A stretch of 64,000 bases of DNA from the NCBI GenBank assembly GCA_026874595.1, contig CM049314.1, forward strand, positions 59,251,300 through 59,315,299, read 5' to 3'. Under the pieces are notes generated by a model. It was not told where the DNA came from, searched no databases, and worked only from the letters and a program-made list of their open reading frames with translations. The position numbers and the translations under genes are program-made. This document shows positions 41,491-53,461 of the stretch, piece by piece (the first letter of the stretch is position 1; every line of letters begins with the position of its first letter). Source of the stretch: Sipunculus nudus. Lineage: Eukaryota > Annelida > Sipuncula > Golfingiida > Sipunculidae.

Positions 41491-42006
41491 TACCATACTG
41501 GGTTATAAAATATATAAAAATGCATTTTATACATGTGTCACAAAATTCACATTATAATGCTGCCCAAATCATGATACCTGATAAGTCATAGATCGCATAT
41601 GGAGATAACATGTTATTCAATATTCTGATTGCAAGGTGGAGTCATAGGTGTCTCATTGTCTATGGAAAGAATGTGATGGAAACTGCGATCCAGTTATGTG
41701 GTTTTGTGACTGTGTATCTGGCTAGTAGGGCAAAACGAGATGATCCAGAGTCACCGGATATGGTAAGTGTTAACTTGGTTATATGGAGCAAAGTTGTTAT
41801 GAAAACTCAAAAGTCGAGTCCCACTTTAGAAAGAATAAATTGCTTATCTTCAGTGTAACATTTAATTATTAATCAGGACGATTTAAAGAGCGTAATACGT
41901 TCCTCGAGATGTTACATATGTTGTTCTGTAATAGGAATTTCATCATAAATTGATATTTGGAAATCACATCTGAGTTCGTTAAAATCTATTTACCGTCGGA
42001 GCAATT
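41491..42006. other. Block present only in copy B
   Basis: Copy A passes directly from AATAGAAATCT to ACAGCCCAACTGAAGG, while copy B has about 515 extra bases. Since the block contains an EGF-like relic, deletion from copy A is more likely than insertion into copy B. Confidence 0.7.
41632..41775 (+). pseudogene. Decayed EGF-like exon, copy B only
   Basis: Reads SDCKVES, stop, VSHCLWKECDGNCDPVMWFC, DCVSG, then stops where a W-x-G-K-x-C ending is expected. Stops interrupt it at three places. There is a GTAAGT donor at 41763, immediately after CCGGATATG. Confidence 0.55.
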
Positions 42007-42350
42007 ACAGCCCAACTGAAGGATTGTAGAGTGAGCAATGTAACCACAGTTGGAAAGGTATCTGCAAACACAGTTCATGAGACGAAGTGAGTGACAAGTG
42101 TATTGATGGTTGCTTCAAACAAGACTGGAAAAACATATTACAAAGGTAAAAGTATACTTATAGCTACCATACTTGCACAACGAATATATTTTAAAAATAC
42201 ATTTTAATGCACCCAGATTTTTATACTTACCTATCCCATGCTCTAAATAAATTAACAAAAGAAAAACAGAGAAACCAGTGGCAATTGCTAAGGTTATTCT
42301 TTGAATTTTTCTTTCAGTCACTGAATCGCTGTTATTTATTAAACTAACAG

Positions 42351-42472
42351 GTTGTCAAAACGGTACCTTTGGACGTTGTTCTAATGAAACGTATTCATGC
42401 GGTTGTCAAGGTGAGTGTAGTTTGAAAAATGGACACTGTACGTGTAAAATCGCTTCGGCAGATATACGATAG
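42351..42472 (+). pseudogene. Decayed single-EGF exon, copy B
   Basis: A phase-1 acceptor (TAAACTAACAG) is followed by CQNGTFGRCSNETYSC, GCQGECSLKNGHCTCK and then ASADIR and TAG. The last G-x-x-G-x-x-C segment of the module is missing and there is no donor at the expected place. This is the best-preserved plus-strand relic. Confidence 0.65.
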
Positions 42473-43367
42473 AATGGTGTCTATATATTTTATTTTTTTT
42501 TTTTTCAAATTTCTCAACGGCTAACGTCAAATGTGTAGCTTTTGTCTGCGTGATATTTTACCAGTCTATAATGGCGGTATCTGCCGTCTTTGTGCGTTCA
42601 CACCGAAGCACAAAAAACAACGAAATCGGTAAGGGCTATGCAGAGTGACCCTGTTATCAGATACTACATAATTAAATCCAAATCGGGACTTAAGCGCAGC
42701 GGATATTAGTATCACAACAGTTTGAATCCACCTCGCAGAGCTGCGGCGTTTGGTCAAAATGGATCGAAAACGATTTGGACTCAAGTGTGAACGCTTAATT
42801 CACCTTCTAATGATTTAAAACCTTTTTGTATTTGCCGTTCGAAGGAATCTGTACTTTGCTTGTTGTTGCACTATTGCTTTTATTGTTTCCATGCAAAATA
42901 TCTCTGTATAATATTTTAACTGCTGATAGTTCTTAATCAATATATTAAGTAATGATAGATACTTTTACGCAGATAATACTCTACAATTAACTCCGATGTC
43001 AGGGTTTCCGCGGGCACATTTTATACTTAACGAATAGCTACTTGTCAACAAGTAGATTGTTACGTTGATAAGCCACCCTCTCACATATTATTTTTTTTAT
43101 ATTTTAGAACTGATTTACTTACCAAAATTATTAAAATTTGATTATTTTTGGGTAGAGTATAAACATTTGTTCTGTTAGTTTCCTTCTATGTCTACATTTA
43201 TGGTAAGTTGTGATTTGTGACTTCGAGTTGGCTGTCATTTTTTTTCCTTCCAAGACAAAAAAAGTACCTATTTTTTCTTGCTTCACTCAAACTCAAGTTT
43301 TATTGTTATATTCATCCCCAGTACACTCTTTGTCCTCAATTTGAGCTTTATGAAAACATAAATTACT

Positions 43368-43438
43368 CAAACTGTCTGATTACTTGTTCACAGGGATGCA
43401 AGGATCATAATTGCGCCAAGGATATATGTATTACCTGA
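43368..43438 (+). pseudogene. Decayed EGF-like exon, copy B
   Basis: Reads NCLITCSQGCKDHNCAKDIC then IT and TGA. The cysteine spacing matches the middle of an EGF-like module of the intact gene. Confidence 0.5.
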
Positions 43439-46247
43439 TAACAGTTACCCCTTAATGGTGGACATGCCCTACCATGTGACTAACCGGGTTCCCTTTCGGG
43501 ACGGTGTAGTTTTTTTTTATGGCGAACTCATCGTACCGGCACTCAGGTACACAACAAAACCTAAGGCTGTGGCTATGCAGCAAGGAATATATATTAAATT
43601 AAATTAAAAGCAGATAATTCAAAACCACCTACCAGATAGGATTCACAGCCTGTTACGCCTAACATTAAACACACTGGCTGACAAACAAAATAAAATTCCG
43701 AGTTCGGTTAAACAGCCTATAGACGTCCATATCTGGCAATAATTGACCCCATTTGACGGCATTTGACATAGTAGTGAAGTGTATTCCGAAGTATCTTAGG
43801 AAAGGTAACTACAAACCTGTGCAAAAGAATTTTTACATAAAAAGATAATTAATCCTACTTAAATCTTAAGGATGAACTGGGATACGCAAATGTTACAATA
43901 AATCTCTTTAAAAAAGCTTTTTATTAAATCTATAGACATTATCTACACTTCATATCACATCAGTGACCACGGGGTATTATAATTAATGACCATTATGATT
44001 AGTCATTGTATTGCATGACTTAAAATAATGGTTGATGTTGCACCAGCTATTCCTTAGGCAAACAATGTATTCATTTTTACATATATGTTATTTGTCATTG
44101 ACGTTTATTTCATTTTACATTTTCTTTAAATACAGCATTTGCTGAATAACATTTGGGAAATTGCATTCTGGAATAATAAATGAACGGTATTCAGAGGTAG
44201 AATATTCCATGCATAATTGGAAGGATGATCTGTCCGTACCAAACTAACTTAAGTAACATGCCCTATGCCGTAACCACGCATACCATTTAACATTTTTTTT
44301 GGTTGACTCAAGGATGTTCAAACATGCAGATATGTATGAGGACAAGTAGCACATATGTGGTGTATCAGCCGAAAACATGAGGACCAAGTTCTGAGTGCTA
44401 ACAGAAGTGAAAAAAATTACCCGTTTTTTTCATGTATTAACTTGCAATCTTTGAAGGATATATTATAAACCCCTCATTAAGATCTTCCTAGCAAATATAT
44501 AATCGATGTACAGAGATAATAATCTCCATAAATTGGTCCAGCAAAGAGAAAATCTGTTCAGGTAATTCCTAATATATATTGTACCTAACACAGCACAACA
44601 TCAATGGGTGTGTCAGTATGTTTATGTGTAGGGGGATGTGAGGTTTAGTGTTTTAGTATGAGTTTTGTCCGTGAGGGTTCATGTGCCAAAGTAATGCACT
44701 ATACATAGAAAAATAATTTGATATTTGCTGAATCGATTTCTTACCACCTCCCATTAACATTTCCCTACTTACCCCAACATTTATAAAATTGATTATAACT
44801 CATGTCTGATAAAAAAAAAGATTAGTTTAGAGTTCCCTTAATATCCAAACAACTAATGTCAATAACTTAAATAAATACGCCATGAAAGGATCATGAAACC
44901 GACTCTGCATTTTAGACTGTATATTGATTGATTACTAATGTGTGTCGTCAGATAAAGTATATTATGTTCACAAACGGTCCAAATACTATTATAAAGGGCA
45001 AGTGAGATAAATCAGATTATAATGTTATCTGATTTGTCCTGTGAAATTAGGAATATAATTTGGAAGACAAAAAATCGTGTTCACTTGCCCGATCCTGAAT
45101 AATTGTTATGTATATATACCTTGTCGATATCTTAAGGCCACACCACAGGCTACTGCTAGATAGGACAGTTGATCGCTCGGATCCTTGGCGTCTACGTCTG
45201 AAACTATCTTATTTCTATGAAGTTACAAGCAACAACGAATGTTTGTAACATGGAATTATACCAAAATACAGAAAAAAACAATAACCTGACACCTAATTTT
45301 GTTCCATATATTAACAAAAGAGCGCCTTCGACCGACGTCTCAAAATGAACGTGACTGCTTGAGTGATGGTACTTTGAAGTCTTCAAAATATATCCGGCGG
45401 GGAGATAGATGGTGGTTGGGAAGATTGTATAGATGATCCTGCAGTGTTTATCTGGTAATTACTTACATCGCCCTTAGCAATATTATGAATGCTAATTTTT
45501 ACAGTTTCATATAATTTGCGACCAAGATGTCTATCATTCTTACAATTCGCAATGTAGTACGAGCATAACATTAAAAAAAAACAAATATTATTAAATAAAA
45601 TCTGAAGTCATACAATACTTGTGATTCCGGATAATTTCTTCCGCTGATGTATCATGTAGTTGAGACGGAGGTTTGACATTAAAATGACTCGAATACTGGA
45701 ATGACATCTCAATGTACCAATATCAATATACCTGATTCAACTAAATAATTTATTATTATAATAATCAGATATATATTAATTATAAATCTTTATGTATCAC
45801 CTTGCCAAATAACTTGCGGAATACATGTTTCGTGTATTTTAGTATCCGTGATTGAAGACAGGAAAAACTCCTGCCAAGTGAAAAGAACTTAAACGGAGGG
45901 TTGTGTATCCTGTCGCTCCAGATATATGATATATAACGTTGGTATCATCCTTAACATGATACAGGCCTCGAAGACAACCCTAAGATGCAGTGAGTAACAT
46001 TATGTTTTTTATGTTTATTCACACAAATTCTTAGCTTTCGTTGAAAATATTATTTGGGTACGTATGTATCATGTATATTAAATAACATCATTAATGTTAT
46101 GCTTGCCAACAAGCCTACATGGAACCAGTAGCTCTATGTATTAGAAAGAATGTATGCCCAACGAGTAGCGATACAGGCGTTTGCTACCAGTTTAACCCTA
46201 ACGATGGAGTGAAACAGAAAAAAAGCAACTGAAAGGTGTATACTCAC

Positions 46248-46304
46248 AGGCGGAACTACAGTGACCATCGAATCGCACAAGAAATGACTCATCTGAAGAC
46301 CATC
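46248..46304 (-). CDS. Isolated splice-bounded phase 1-1 candidate exon
   Basis: A strong acceptor (GGTTCGTTTCCAG) and a strong donor (GCCT|GTGAGTAT) enclose 57 nt that are open in phase 1: GWSSDESFLVRFDGHCSSA. Phase 1-1 matches neighbouring ectodomain genes. No family is recognisable from 19 residues and no partner exons were found. Confidence 0.25.
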
Positions 46305-47999
46305 CTGGAAACGAACCAACACCTGCTAGCGTTAGGCACGTCAACCTTAATGCTATTTTTATAATGCTCATTCATTTATAATTTAGTATATTAGTATATT
46401 ATAGCATTAGAGTGGTCAAACAGGCCACGGTCCGATAGTTCATTGCCAGAACGGGTGATATATTTGTTATGGAAAAGAGTGTTTGATTTGTGATTTAGGG
46501 GAATCGCGCTGGTCTTAATGCTAGGACATCCTCAGCTAAGGAACTATGAATTGTTTAAAGCTAGAAAACCTACTTCCCCCCGCGCCCTACCCCCCCCCCC
46601 CCCCGTCGTGGGGATAGCGTTTTGCACAGTTATTAGAAAAACTGTGTTCCTCAATTGTTCTTCATTTAAAAAAGCATAAACATGTATTGGGAAAGTGTTC
46701 CTCGTCAACACTTTGTGTTTGTATTTTGAGCGGTTAACTCTTTAGCAGGAACGGAAAAACCCGTTACATCTTCTTTGCATAATACAAAAGTACCAATGTG
46801 CTCACTTATGCGTATATATATTGAAGAAAATCTACATAATAAATAACTTACCCAACATCCTACTTATCAAGCAACATTGATATGGTAGTTATTATTAATA
46901 TAAAAAGATATAATCATTTACAATTATATCATACATGTAATTTAATTCACATTTCTTGATTGAACGTCAGGTTCACCTTGAATGGAAGTATATAAACATG
47001 TCATATCTATTATAAATTGTTTAAATGTCCTCTTTAACAATACCAAAAAAATGTATCATAAAGCGAAGCCACGTTTTTTAGGCCCAAAATATGACAAACT
47101 GAGAGCTAAACTGCATCGAGGATACTGGACCTCGGCTACATATATTAAAACCGAAGACAAGTGGATCTAGAAAGCAACTGCACAAGACATGGTGTATGCG
47201 AACTTGGGTTCCAATCAGCTTCAGCTGGCCTCGGAGGAACACATGTACGTCGACATGGGAGAATTTACGTGGCGATATATACAAAGAAATTCGCATATTC
47301 TCACCACTGTGCGAAAGAAAAACAATTAGTCCTCAAGGGATTTAAATTTATTTTCAGTTAACATATACTGGCAGGTCTACACATGGTGCACGTTTGTCGC
47401 GTGCTTGCTTTAATAATTTATAAAGAGTGCTTTCACATTGTTAAAAGGATGCAGGTTATATGGCACACTACAGGTATCGACATGGATAGAATATAATTAT
47501 TCGAAAGTGTCAACAACTGAGATATAAGACACCAGAAAAGTATGGGCATCTTGTTCAACACATGGGGACACTGAACAAATGCAGCAGTTATATCTCTTTT
47601 GCCAGGAGCCTAATTTATGATAACTCTTTACCTGGAAACACGAGCAAATGTTTTATTAAGGTACATTTTAAGTGTTTATATCATTGTGTAATTAATGCAA
47701 TACCATAAAATGCAGATTGCTCTGCTAATGCTCAAGGATTATGATATAGATATATGATATATCATATATAGATAAGACATATAATCTTATAAGAACCTGT
47801 TTTACCTAAACCCAGTTGAGGTAAAATATGAAGACCCTTTAAGAAGTACAATATCTACTCTTATGTCTGCTGTATGATAAGGTATTTCTGATCCATGCGT
47901 TTTAATCGTGCCCAGACTATTGTTTGGTCTGACACAGCGAATGCACCCAGTGAATCGTCTTGTTACAAGTGTATTAGTTCATCAAATAAATGGAATCAT

Positions 48000-48185
48000 T
48001 CTCGGGACATATGTCGATAGTTATAAGGGGATATCCTTGGTATAGAAACCAAAGAGGAACAGACACACATCTCGAGCATTGCGAGAAACCTGACCAAGTA
48101 CGTACAGCCGATCCGGGATTCGAACCCATGTCGGTGGCGCACATGTCCGGCGTGGGTTCGACACCAGGATCGGCCCAATTTTTTT
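48000..48185. repeat. Repeat with near-perfect hairpin and B-box-like sequence
   Basis: Arms 48107-48130 and 48151-48174 pair (GCCGATCC...GAACCCATG against the complement of CGTGGGTTCG...GGATCGGC) around a 20-base loop with few mismatches. Each arm contains GGGTTCGA(A/C)-like B-box sequence, one per strand. Both strands are open in several frames across it. This looks like a folded or inverted mobile repeat. Confidence 0.45.
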
Positions 48186-49332
48186 TCCTGAGCAATTTGT
48201 CTTCGTAACAAAGTGTACTCTTTTACTTGAGAAGTTCTGGTACGAGTAAACTGGTCAGGCAGGCGGTCTTCCTAACCGTTCCAAAAGTTTTTTTGTCAGT
48301 TTGCAAAATATATTTTTTATCAGCGAAACCAATGCCAAACTGGTGGTTGTAACTCATTAATAATGAATCAGAACAAACTCAACTTTGTCATAGTTGTTCT
48401 CTAAACAGCAAACCACATAAAAGGACATGACCATTAAACCCAATGAACAATGATGCGCGATGCTTCTTAACACATCACAGATAGTACATTCAAAGCTAAG
48501 GTTTGTTTACAAACACTTTAAAGCAATTTGTTATGAACTAGAGAAAACAGCAAGATATTTTGTAAGATTTGAATACTGGATAATCAAACTCTAACGAAGA
48601 TATGAATTGTTTCTTTTCCTGGAAGTGAGCTAACAACTGTGCGCCTCCTTTGCTTCTGTCTTTTCATGGTCTGATTTTAAACTAATTCCCACCTGTTTAC
48701 GGAGTTTTGGTTTAAGTGAATTATCCATTACAAAATGCACGAAACACGGTAAACCTTGGAGAGGAAGATACTTTTCTACAATATTGAGGTTGATTTTGAC
48801 TGAAAATGATATAGAAATGATTAAATGTTTGAGTAAACATTAATGCTCATTGCACATGAAGCCCACTGATTACAGTTTTGACCGTTGTTTAAGAGATCAG
48901 ATGATTGAAATTCTGAAAGCAAGCAGGTAAAACAGATGCATTTACAGAGTCGGCAAAGCAGTAAAACATTCATTCAAGATTAAAATGACACCTTTATATA
49001 AATAAGGATTTTACTTACAAATATGATTTGTTTATATGTGTGGAATTTTAAAAAGAAAAAGTTTAAACTTTAAAGAAATAGTTCCTAAAAGAGGTAAGTA
49101 AAATAGAAAATTTTAATTTAATTGAAACAGCAGAACAATCTCTTATCCATAATTTTCACATTTCCACGCGAAGCATAATTATATGTGGACACATTACATA
49201 AACAACGACTGAAAAGGCATATGATATGGAACTTATACCGACGCCTTCACGGAATGTTTCAAATCAATATTCATCGTATCATTTCACTATCAATATTGTT
49301 AATTGATTTTACGTGATAAAAACTACGAAATA

Positions 49333-49452
49333 GTCTTCAAAGACCAATCTACAACGCCTAGACTAGACACAGAGCTTCCAGTCTTCAATGACCAGTCCAC
49401 AACGCCTAGACTAGACACAGAGCTTCAAGTCTTCAATGACCAGTCCACAACG
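49333..49452 (+). repeat. 48-bp minisatellite, about 2.5 units
   Basis: Units at 49333-49380 and 49381-49428, then a partial one, all starting GTCTTCAA(A/T)GACCA. The unit is a multiple of three and open in one frame (VFNDQSTTPRLDTELP), but no gene context was found. Confidence 0.85.
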
Positions 49453-49570
49453 ACCGCGATTGGACATAGAGATGTATATTTTTAAGAAACGGTTAACCTC
49501 AAGCAGATGGATATCAACATATAATGTGAGCAGGACATTAACTCATATTAACTCTTTTTTGAATCCTCAT

Positions 49571-49970
49571 TTATTATATAGTATTTGAATTAATTATTAA
49601 GTATCACTTGGGTTTCAAAAATACATGAAACTGATGATTATAACCGCGTAATAAAGTCACTGGCGCCCGTGACTGTTAAATAAAATGGACAAATGATCTG
49701 TGCATAGGTTATAAACATTTTATGGTTTCGTTATTTTTAAAATGTAACAAATAACATGTGACACATCTTACTTTTATTATATAGTATTTGCAATAATTAT
49801 TAAGTGTCACTTGGTTTTCAAAACATATATAAAAAGGATGCCTAGAACCGTGTAATAAAATTAATCGCACCCGTGAGTGTAAAATAGAATGGACAAATGA
49901 TTTGTACACAAGTAATCAACGTTTTATGGTTACATTTTTTTTTTAAATGTAACAAATAACATAAGACATT
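49571..49970. repeat. Tandem duplication of about 203 bp
   Basis: TTATTATATAGTATTTG at 49571 recurs at 49774, and the following text (AATTATTAAGT, then AATGGACAAATGAT, then AAATGTAACAAATAACAT) recurs in order with point differences. Confidence 0.85.
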
Positions 49971-50110
49971 TAAAGTATTAGGACGTATGTTTTAAAATGT
50001 TTCTGTTTATCTAATAAGGTTCTTGTCTCTAAGAAAGCCAATTGAGAGTTATTGTCAGCGAGTGGTCAATACATAATGTTTAAATGGTCATTAGTTGTAC
50101 CCTGAGTATC

Positions 50111-50272
50111 AAAACTTGCTCAACAGGATGCAACACCAAATCATGTAATCAAAATGATAGAACATGGATCTGCCGAACCCGTCGGTTTAGCAAAATATGT
50201 GAGGAAAACATTGTCCATCATCAGGAGACTGCGTTTGTAAAGCTAGGGTTTAATGGTACAGATTGCATAAAG
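50111..50272 (+). pseudogene. Decayed double-EGF exon
   Basis: The frame reads TCSTGCNTKSCNQNDRTW, then CRTRRFSKICEEN. The second module is visible only after a shift: GDCVCKA, then with one extra base removed GFNGTDC, followed by AAAG|GTAAAG at the donor position. One frameshift and lost cysteines make it a relic. Orientation is opposite to the intact gene. Confidence 0.6.
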
Positions 50273-50404
50273 GTAAAGTTTCTTTTCATACAACTCAAAA
50301 ATATACTATAGAATAATAGTTTTATAGTGTTTTGGTTATATTCAATATAACTCTTTATGACATAGAAATAATGTCATTTTATCTCACCATTCTATGATGC
50401 ATGA

Positions 50405-50590
50405 AAAGTAAGTATGGCAAGGGTTATACGCAATTTTGCTCGATTGGATGTAAATATGACATATGTTCAAAGTCAAATGGTCCATGATCCTTTATGAATG
50501 GTTGGTACGGTTAATTATGTTCTTACAGGTGTGAAGAGTCTGCCTGCAGAAGGGATTACATGGGACGTAGATGTGATGATAATTGTAGGG
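50405..50590 (+). pseudogene. Decayed double-EGF exon
   Basis: The frame reads KYGKGYTQFCSIGCKYDIC, KSNGP, stop, SFMNGWYG, stop, LCSYRCEESAC and DYMGRRCDDN. This follows the pair structure of the 219-nt exons; the first stop (TGA) sits where a cysteine (TGT/TGC) is expected. The second module is shortened. Confidence 0.65.
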
Positions 50591-50704
50591 TTTTTTCGTC
50601 AAAATTTGATATGCCTTCAGAAAAAAAGCATGATCGTAAATTCGTCCTTTTTAAATTCCTTGCAAGGATATTACTCAAGTAACTAGTACCGACTGTCGCT
50701 GTAG

Positions 50705-51425
50705 AAATCCAGTGTCCCAGAAAGCCGATGTGGTTTCAAAGTCAGACAGCTCCAGGGGAAGTGCCGGGAGCAGAACAGTAGGATCTATGTCCCGTTTGTA
50801 GACCTGTACAATGCGTTTATTCTAATGTCCACAAACGTTCTCTACATGGTCATCCAGCTGCATGAAGAATAGCGTAGTTCGACTGAAAAACGGCCGGTCT
50901 AAACCAATTAAGTGAAGCAATTCCCTTCACCATCTTCTTGAGTATGATGCTCAAGCAAGCCAAAGAAGACCTTGATGAGGAAGACGGTCTTCACATCAGG
51001 TACCGTCTTGGCAGAAGCACGTTTAACCTTAAATGTCGCCAGGTCCACGCGAAGACCTTTGAGCAATGAATTTGGGACCACCTATTCGATGAGGACCACC
51101 TCTACTGCCACTGTTGCCCACACAGAAAAAGCCATGCAGCGCAACACAAGGACCCTCTCAAGAAGTGCCTCAGTGCCTGTCACATCAACCACGGTCAATA
51201 ATTTACACCTGCTGCAGATCGTGACACCTGGCGCACTCCTTCAAAGGAAGAGGACTTTGTTAATAGTTACTCTGCGGCAACAACCTCTGACCAGTCCTAC
51301 AATTACCGCAACTGCAATCGGACCTGTCGATCCCACATCGGCCTTATCGGTCACGAGTGTGCTAAGAGTCGAAGTGGACGACCATGTACTACAGAACTGT
51401 TTCGTGAGTACAGCTGACTAGCCGG
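50705..51425 (+). mobile_element. Degraded non-LTR retrotransposon (LINE), reverse-transcriptase and C-terminal part
   Basis: Across three frames one sees PESRCGFK, QLQGKCREQNSRIYVPFVDL, then FLSMMLKQAKEDLDEEDGL and IRYRLG, VAHTEKAMQR, and finally a zinc-knuckle-like CNRTCRSHIGLIGHE. These are the fingers/palm, the region before and after the FADD motif (here LFDED), and the C-terminal C-x-R-x-IGLI-x-H motif shared by many invertebrate LINEs. Frameshifts, stops and 5' truncation show it is dead. It ends about 120 bp after the last EGF relic begins to fade. Confidence 0.8.
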
Positions 51426-52017
51426 CTCACTCTGCAGGTACTAACTGAACTGATCAGGTATGCGGGTAAAGTTAGCCATAATAGACAGGATAAATCTGGG
51501 GTTATTCGGTTCGGTGGGGTTGTCGTTGGGGTCCAGGAGGCTATTGTGTTGCAACGGAACCAGCGCAACACTTGACGATGGGTGTTGAAGTAGGTTGACA
51601 AGTGTTGGTTAAGCCTCTCGCTTAATATAATATCAATAAGATTAGTTGTTTTATCAATGGCGCCCGTTGGCAGTAATTTCAACATAATCCGATTTTCTCA
51701 GCAATAAAAGAGCGGTACTTCTCCGAGAGTATAACAAGTCATAAAACAAGGCCAGTATGAAAAAATTTTTGCACATGCTTTCATTCACAACCTCTCCTTT
51801 TCTAGAACGTGTGAAAGTATATAAGGGTCACACAAATGATGCGGTTTGGGCATTATGCTACAACGCCAACTTCTCGGATCCTACATCTGACACCATTGTA
51901 ACTGCTGAAAATATGTGGATTCAAACCCGTAACCTTTGACATAAATCAGACTTTCTTCCCGCTTTGCTATACTGCAAGCTTCAGTTGCAAGGCCAAAGTA
52001 AATATTCACATACAACG

Positions 52018-52101
<84 letters not shown>

Positions 52102-53460
52102 GTTCAACTGACGGACCTTAGTCAAACCATCAAGTTTGTATTTGAAAAAGATATTTAAGTATGTAAATAAGCTATACTTGCTGTTACAAAATTAAGTTAG
52201 ACAAATATAAAACCAGCCATGTTGACCCTTGATATATTTCTATATAGATTTATTTTAGACCAGGCTTGCTCAATGACTATCTGTGGCAGGTGTCTGCACG
52301 CAAGACCTATTGCTTTTTTAATAACTAAAAATAGACAAAGTATTGGACAAAGAAACAGGAAATGCATTTATCCATTTGCTTTCCTTCTTGTGAATAATAC
52401 GCTATACATCAAGGAGGCCAAGGGTTCACAACTACACCTTTTGGACATTGGCTCATTTATTTAACGAACACACTAAATTGTTGATTCCAGAGGCAGCGAT
52501 AAAACCTGTGAGTCCATTATTTTCTGCGTCTAAAGTCAACACAAACAATTACATATCCATGGAAGAGTGTTAGTTTCTTCAGTAAAATAGATGGAAATTT
52601 AAATAAAATTGCGAACAGCCCCTTTTCCAAAAGCAATGGTAACGACCGTCGTCCTTCTGTTTTGTTGAACAACCAGTCATGCGGCCGGAAAAATATCTAT
52701 CAATCAGGTTGATGCAAATGTAGGAAATTCCATGGATAGTGCAAACAACAGAATCGTCGCACCTGTAAGCGGGATTTGTCTTTCTTTAACCATTGGTCCA
52801 TTGTTTCAGGGAATCATGTGCACAATATCGATAAAGGAAAAATACTAAAAAGTGGCTATCGTGGCCACGCTCCGCCATACACAATTGAAAATATTCATCA
52901 GATTCGTAATGGTCTATCGCTTGGTAACGACTTGATATATATTCGGTCAGTCCAAAAAGCACAGAAGGGAACACTTCAGCTCAAAGGCCGAATATACCAA
53001 CAAACAACCTTGGACATGTCTCCGCGTTTGGTTTAAACTAGAGGTTAGGCAGGCAACTAATTACCCTTTAGATCACTGGAGGTATGTCTTGTCTATCAAA
53101 CTGACACAAGAGATCCATCTGCTTTGGATAGATGGTTAGTTGCCGAGCGATTAACAAAAAAAGTCATACTGTTTGTTCAAACCTTCTGGTCATTTCATGG
53201 TCGGATTAATTTTTGTCATAGAGGGAGCACGGAACTTACATGAGCCTCATTTTTTTCCACGATGCTGTTTTGCACTTTCTAAATAAATACTTGGGTAGTT
53301 TCCGCTACAGATAGCTACTTTTCATTTTCAAGCGAGAATTGTTATATCCTTTTCTCCATTTCAATATTTTGAGTAAATATCATTTTTTTGTGGAACTATT
53401 TTTTTAATGGCCAATGGACATTCTTTTCGCTCAGATAGAATGATTATTTAATAATCGCCG
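51426..53460. other. Intergenic stretch, no convincing gene
   Basis: A GC-richer patch at 51.46-51.69 kb adjoining the LINE may be its 3' region or another repeat. The rest is AT-rich with short unsupported frames. Confidence 0.4.
52018..52100. repeat. Compound (TA)n-(GATA)n microsatellite
   Basis: About 21 TA units pass directly into about 10 GATA units. Confidence 0.95.
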
Positions 53461-53461
53461 C

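Larger units (their letters stand above)
35553..45174. repeat. Segmental tandem duplication, copy B (about 9.6 kb)
   Basis: Copy B begins with GCATTTTGATCAAGG directly after GACAGTTGATC and ends at the second occurrence of GATAGGACAGTTGATCG near 45174. It is longer than copy A because it holds blocks absent from A: about 120 bp near 38.42-38.55 kb, about 515 bp at 41.49-42.0 kb and about 235 bp at 44.2-44.43 kb. Confidence 0.9.
45175..49330. other. Intergenic stretch, no convincing gene
   Basis: AT-rich sequence with scattered short open frames. Exceptions listed separately are a small splice-bounded candidate exon at 46.25 kb and a palindromic repeat at 48.1 kb. A homopolymer C run lies at about 46591-46604. 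Confidence 0.5.

Noticed and set aside
41999-42090. Cysteine-containing minus-strand piece NCVCRYLSNCGYIAH, also a hydrophobic splice-bounded reading in another phase
   Set aside because: Copy A interrupts the hydrophobic reading with a stop and no partner exons exist on that strand here.
47161-47361. Plus-strand NCTRHGVCELGF as an EGF-like start
   Set aside because: Only two cysteines with EGF-like spacing, no further module residues and no convincing splice sites.
50972-51421. 149-residue plus-strand frame
   Set aside because: Mostly a shifted reading of the degraded LINE; the recognisable reverse-transcriptase and zinc-knuckle motifs are in other frames, only VAHTEKAMQR is in this one.
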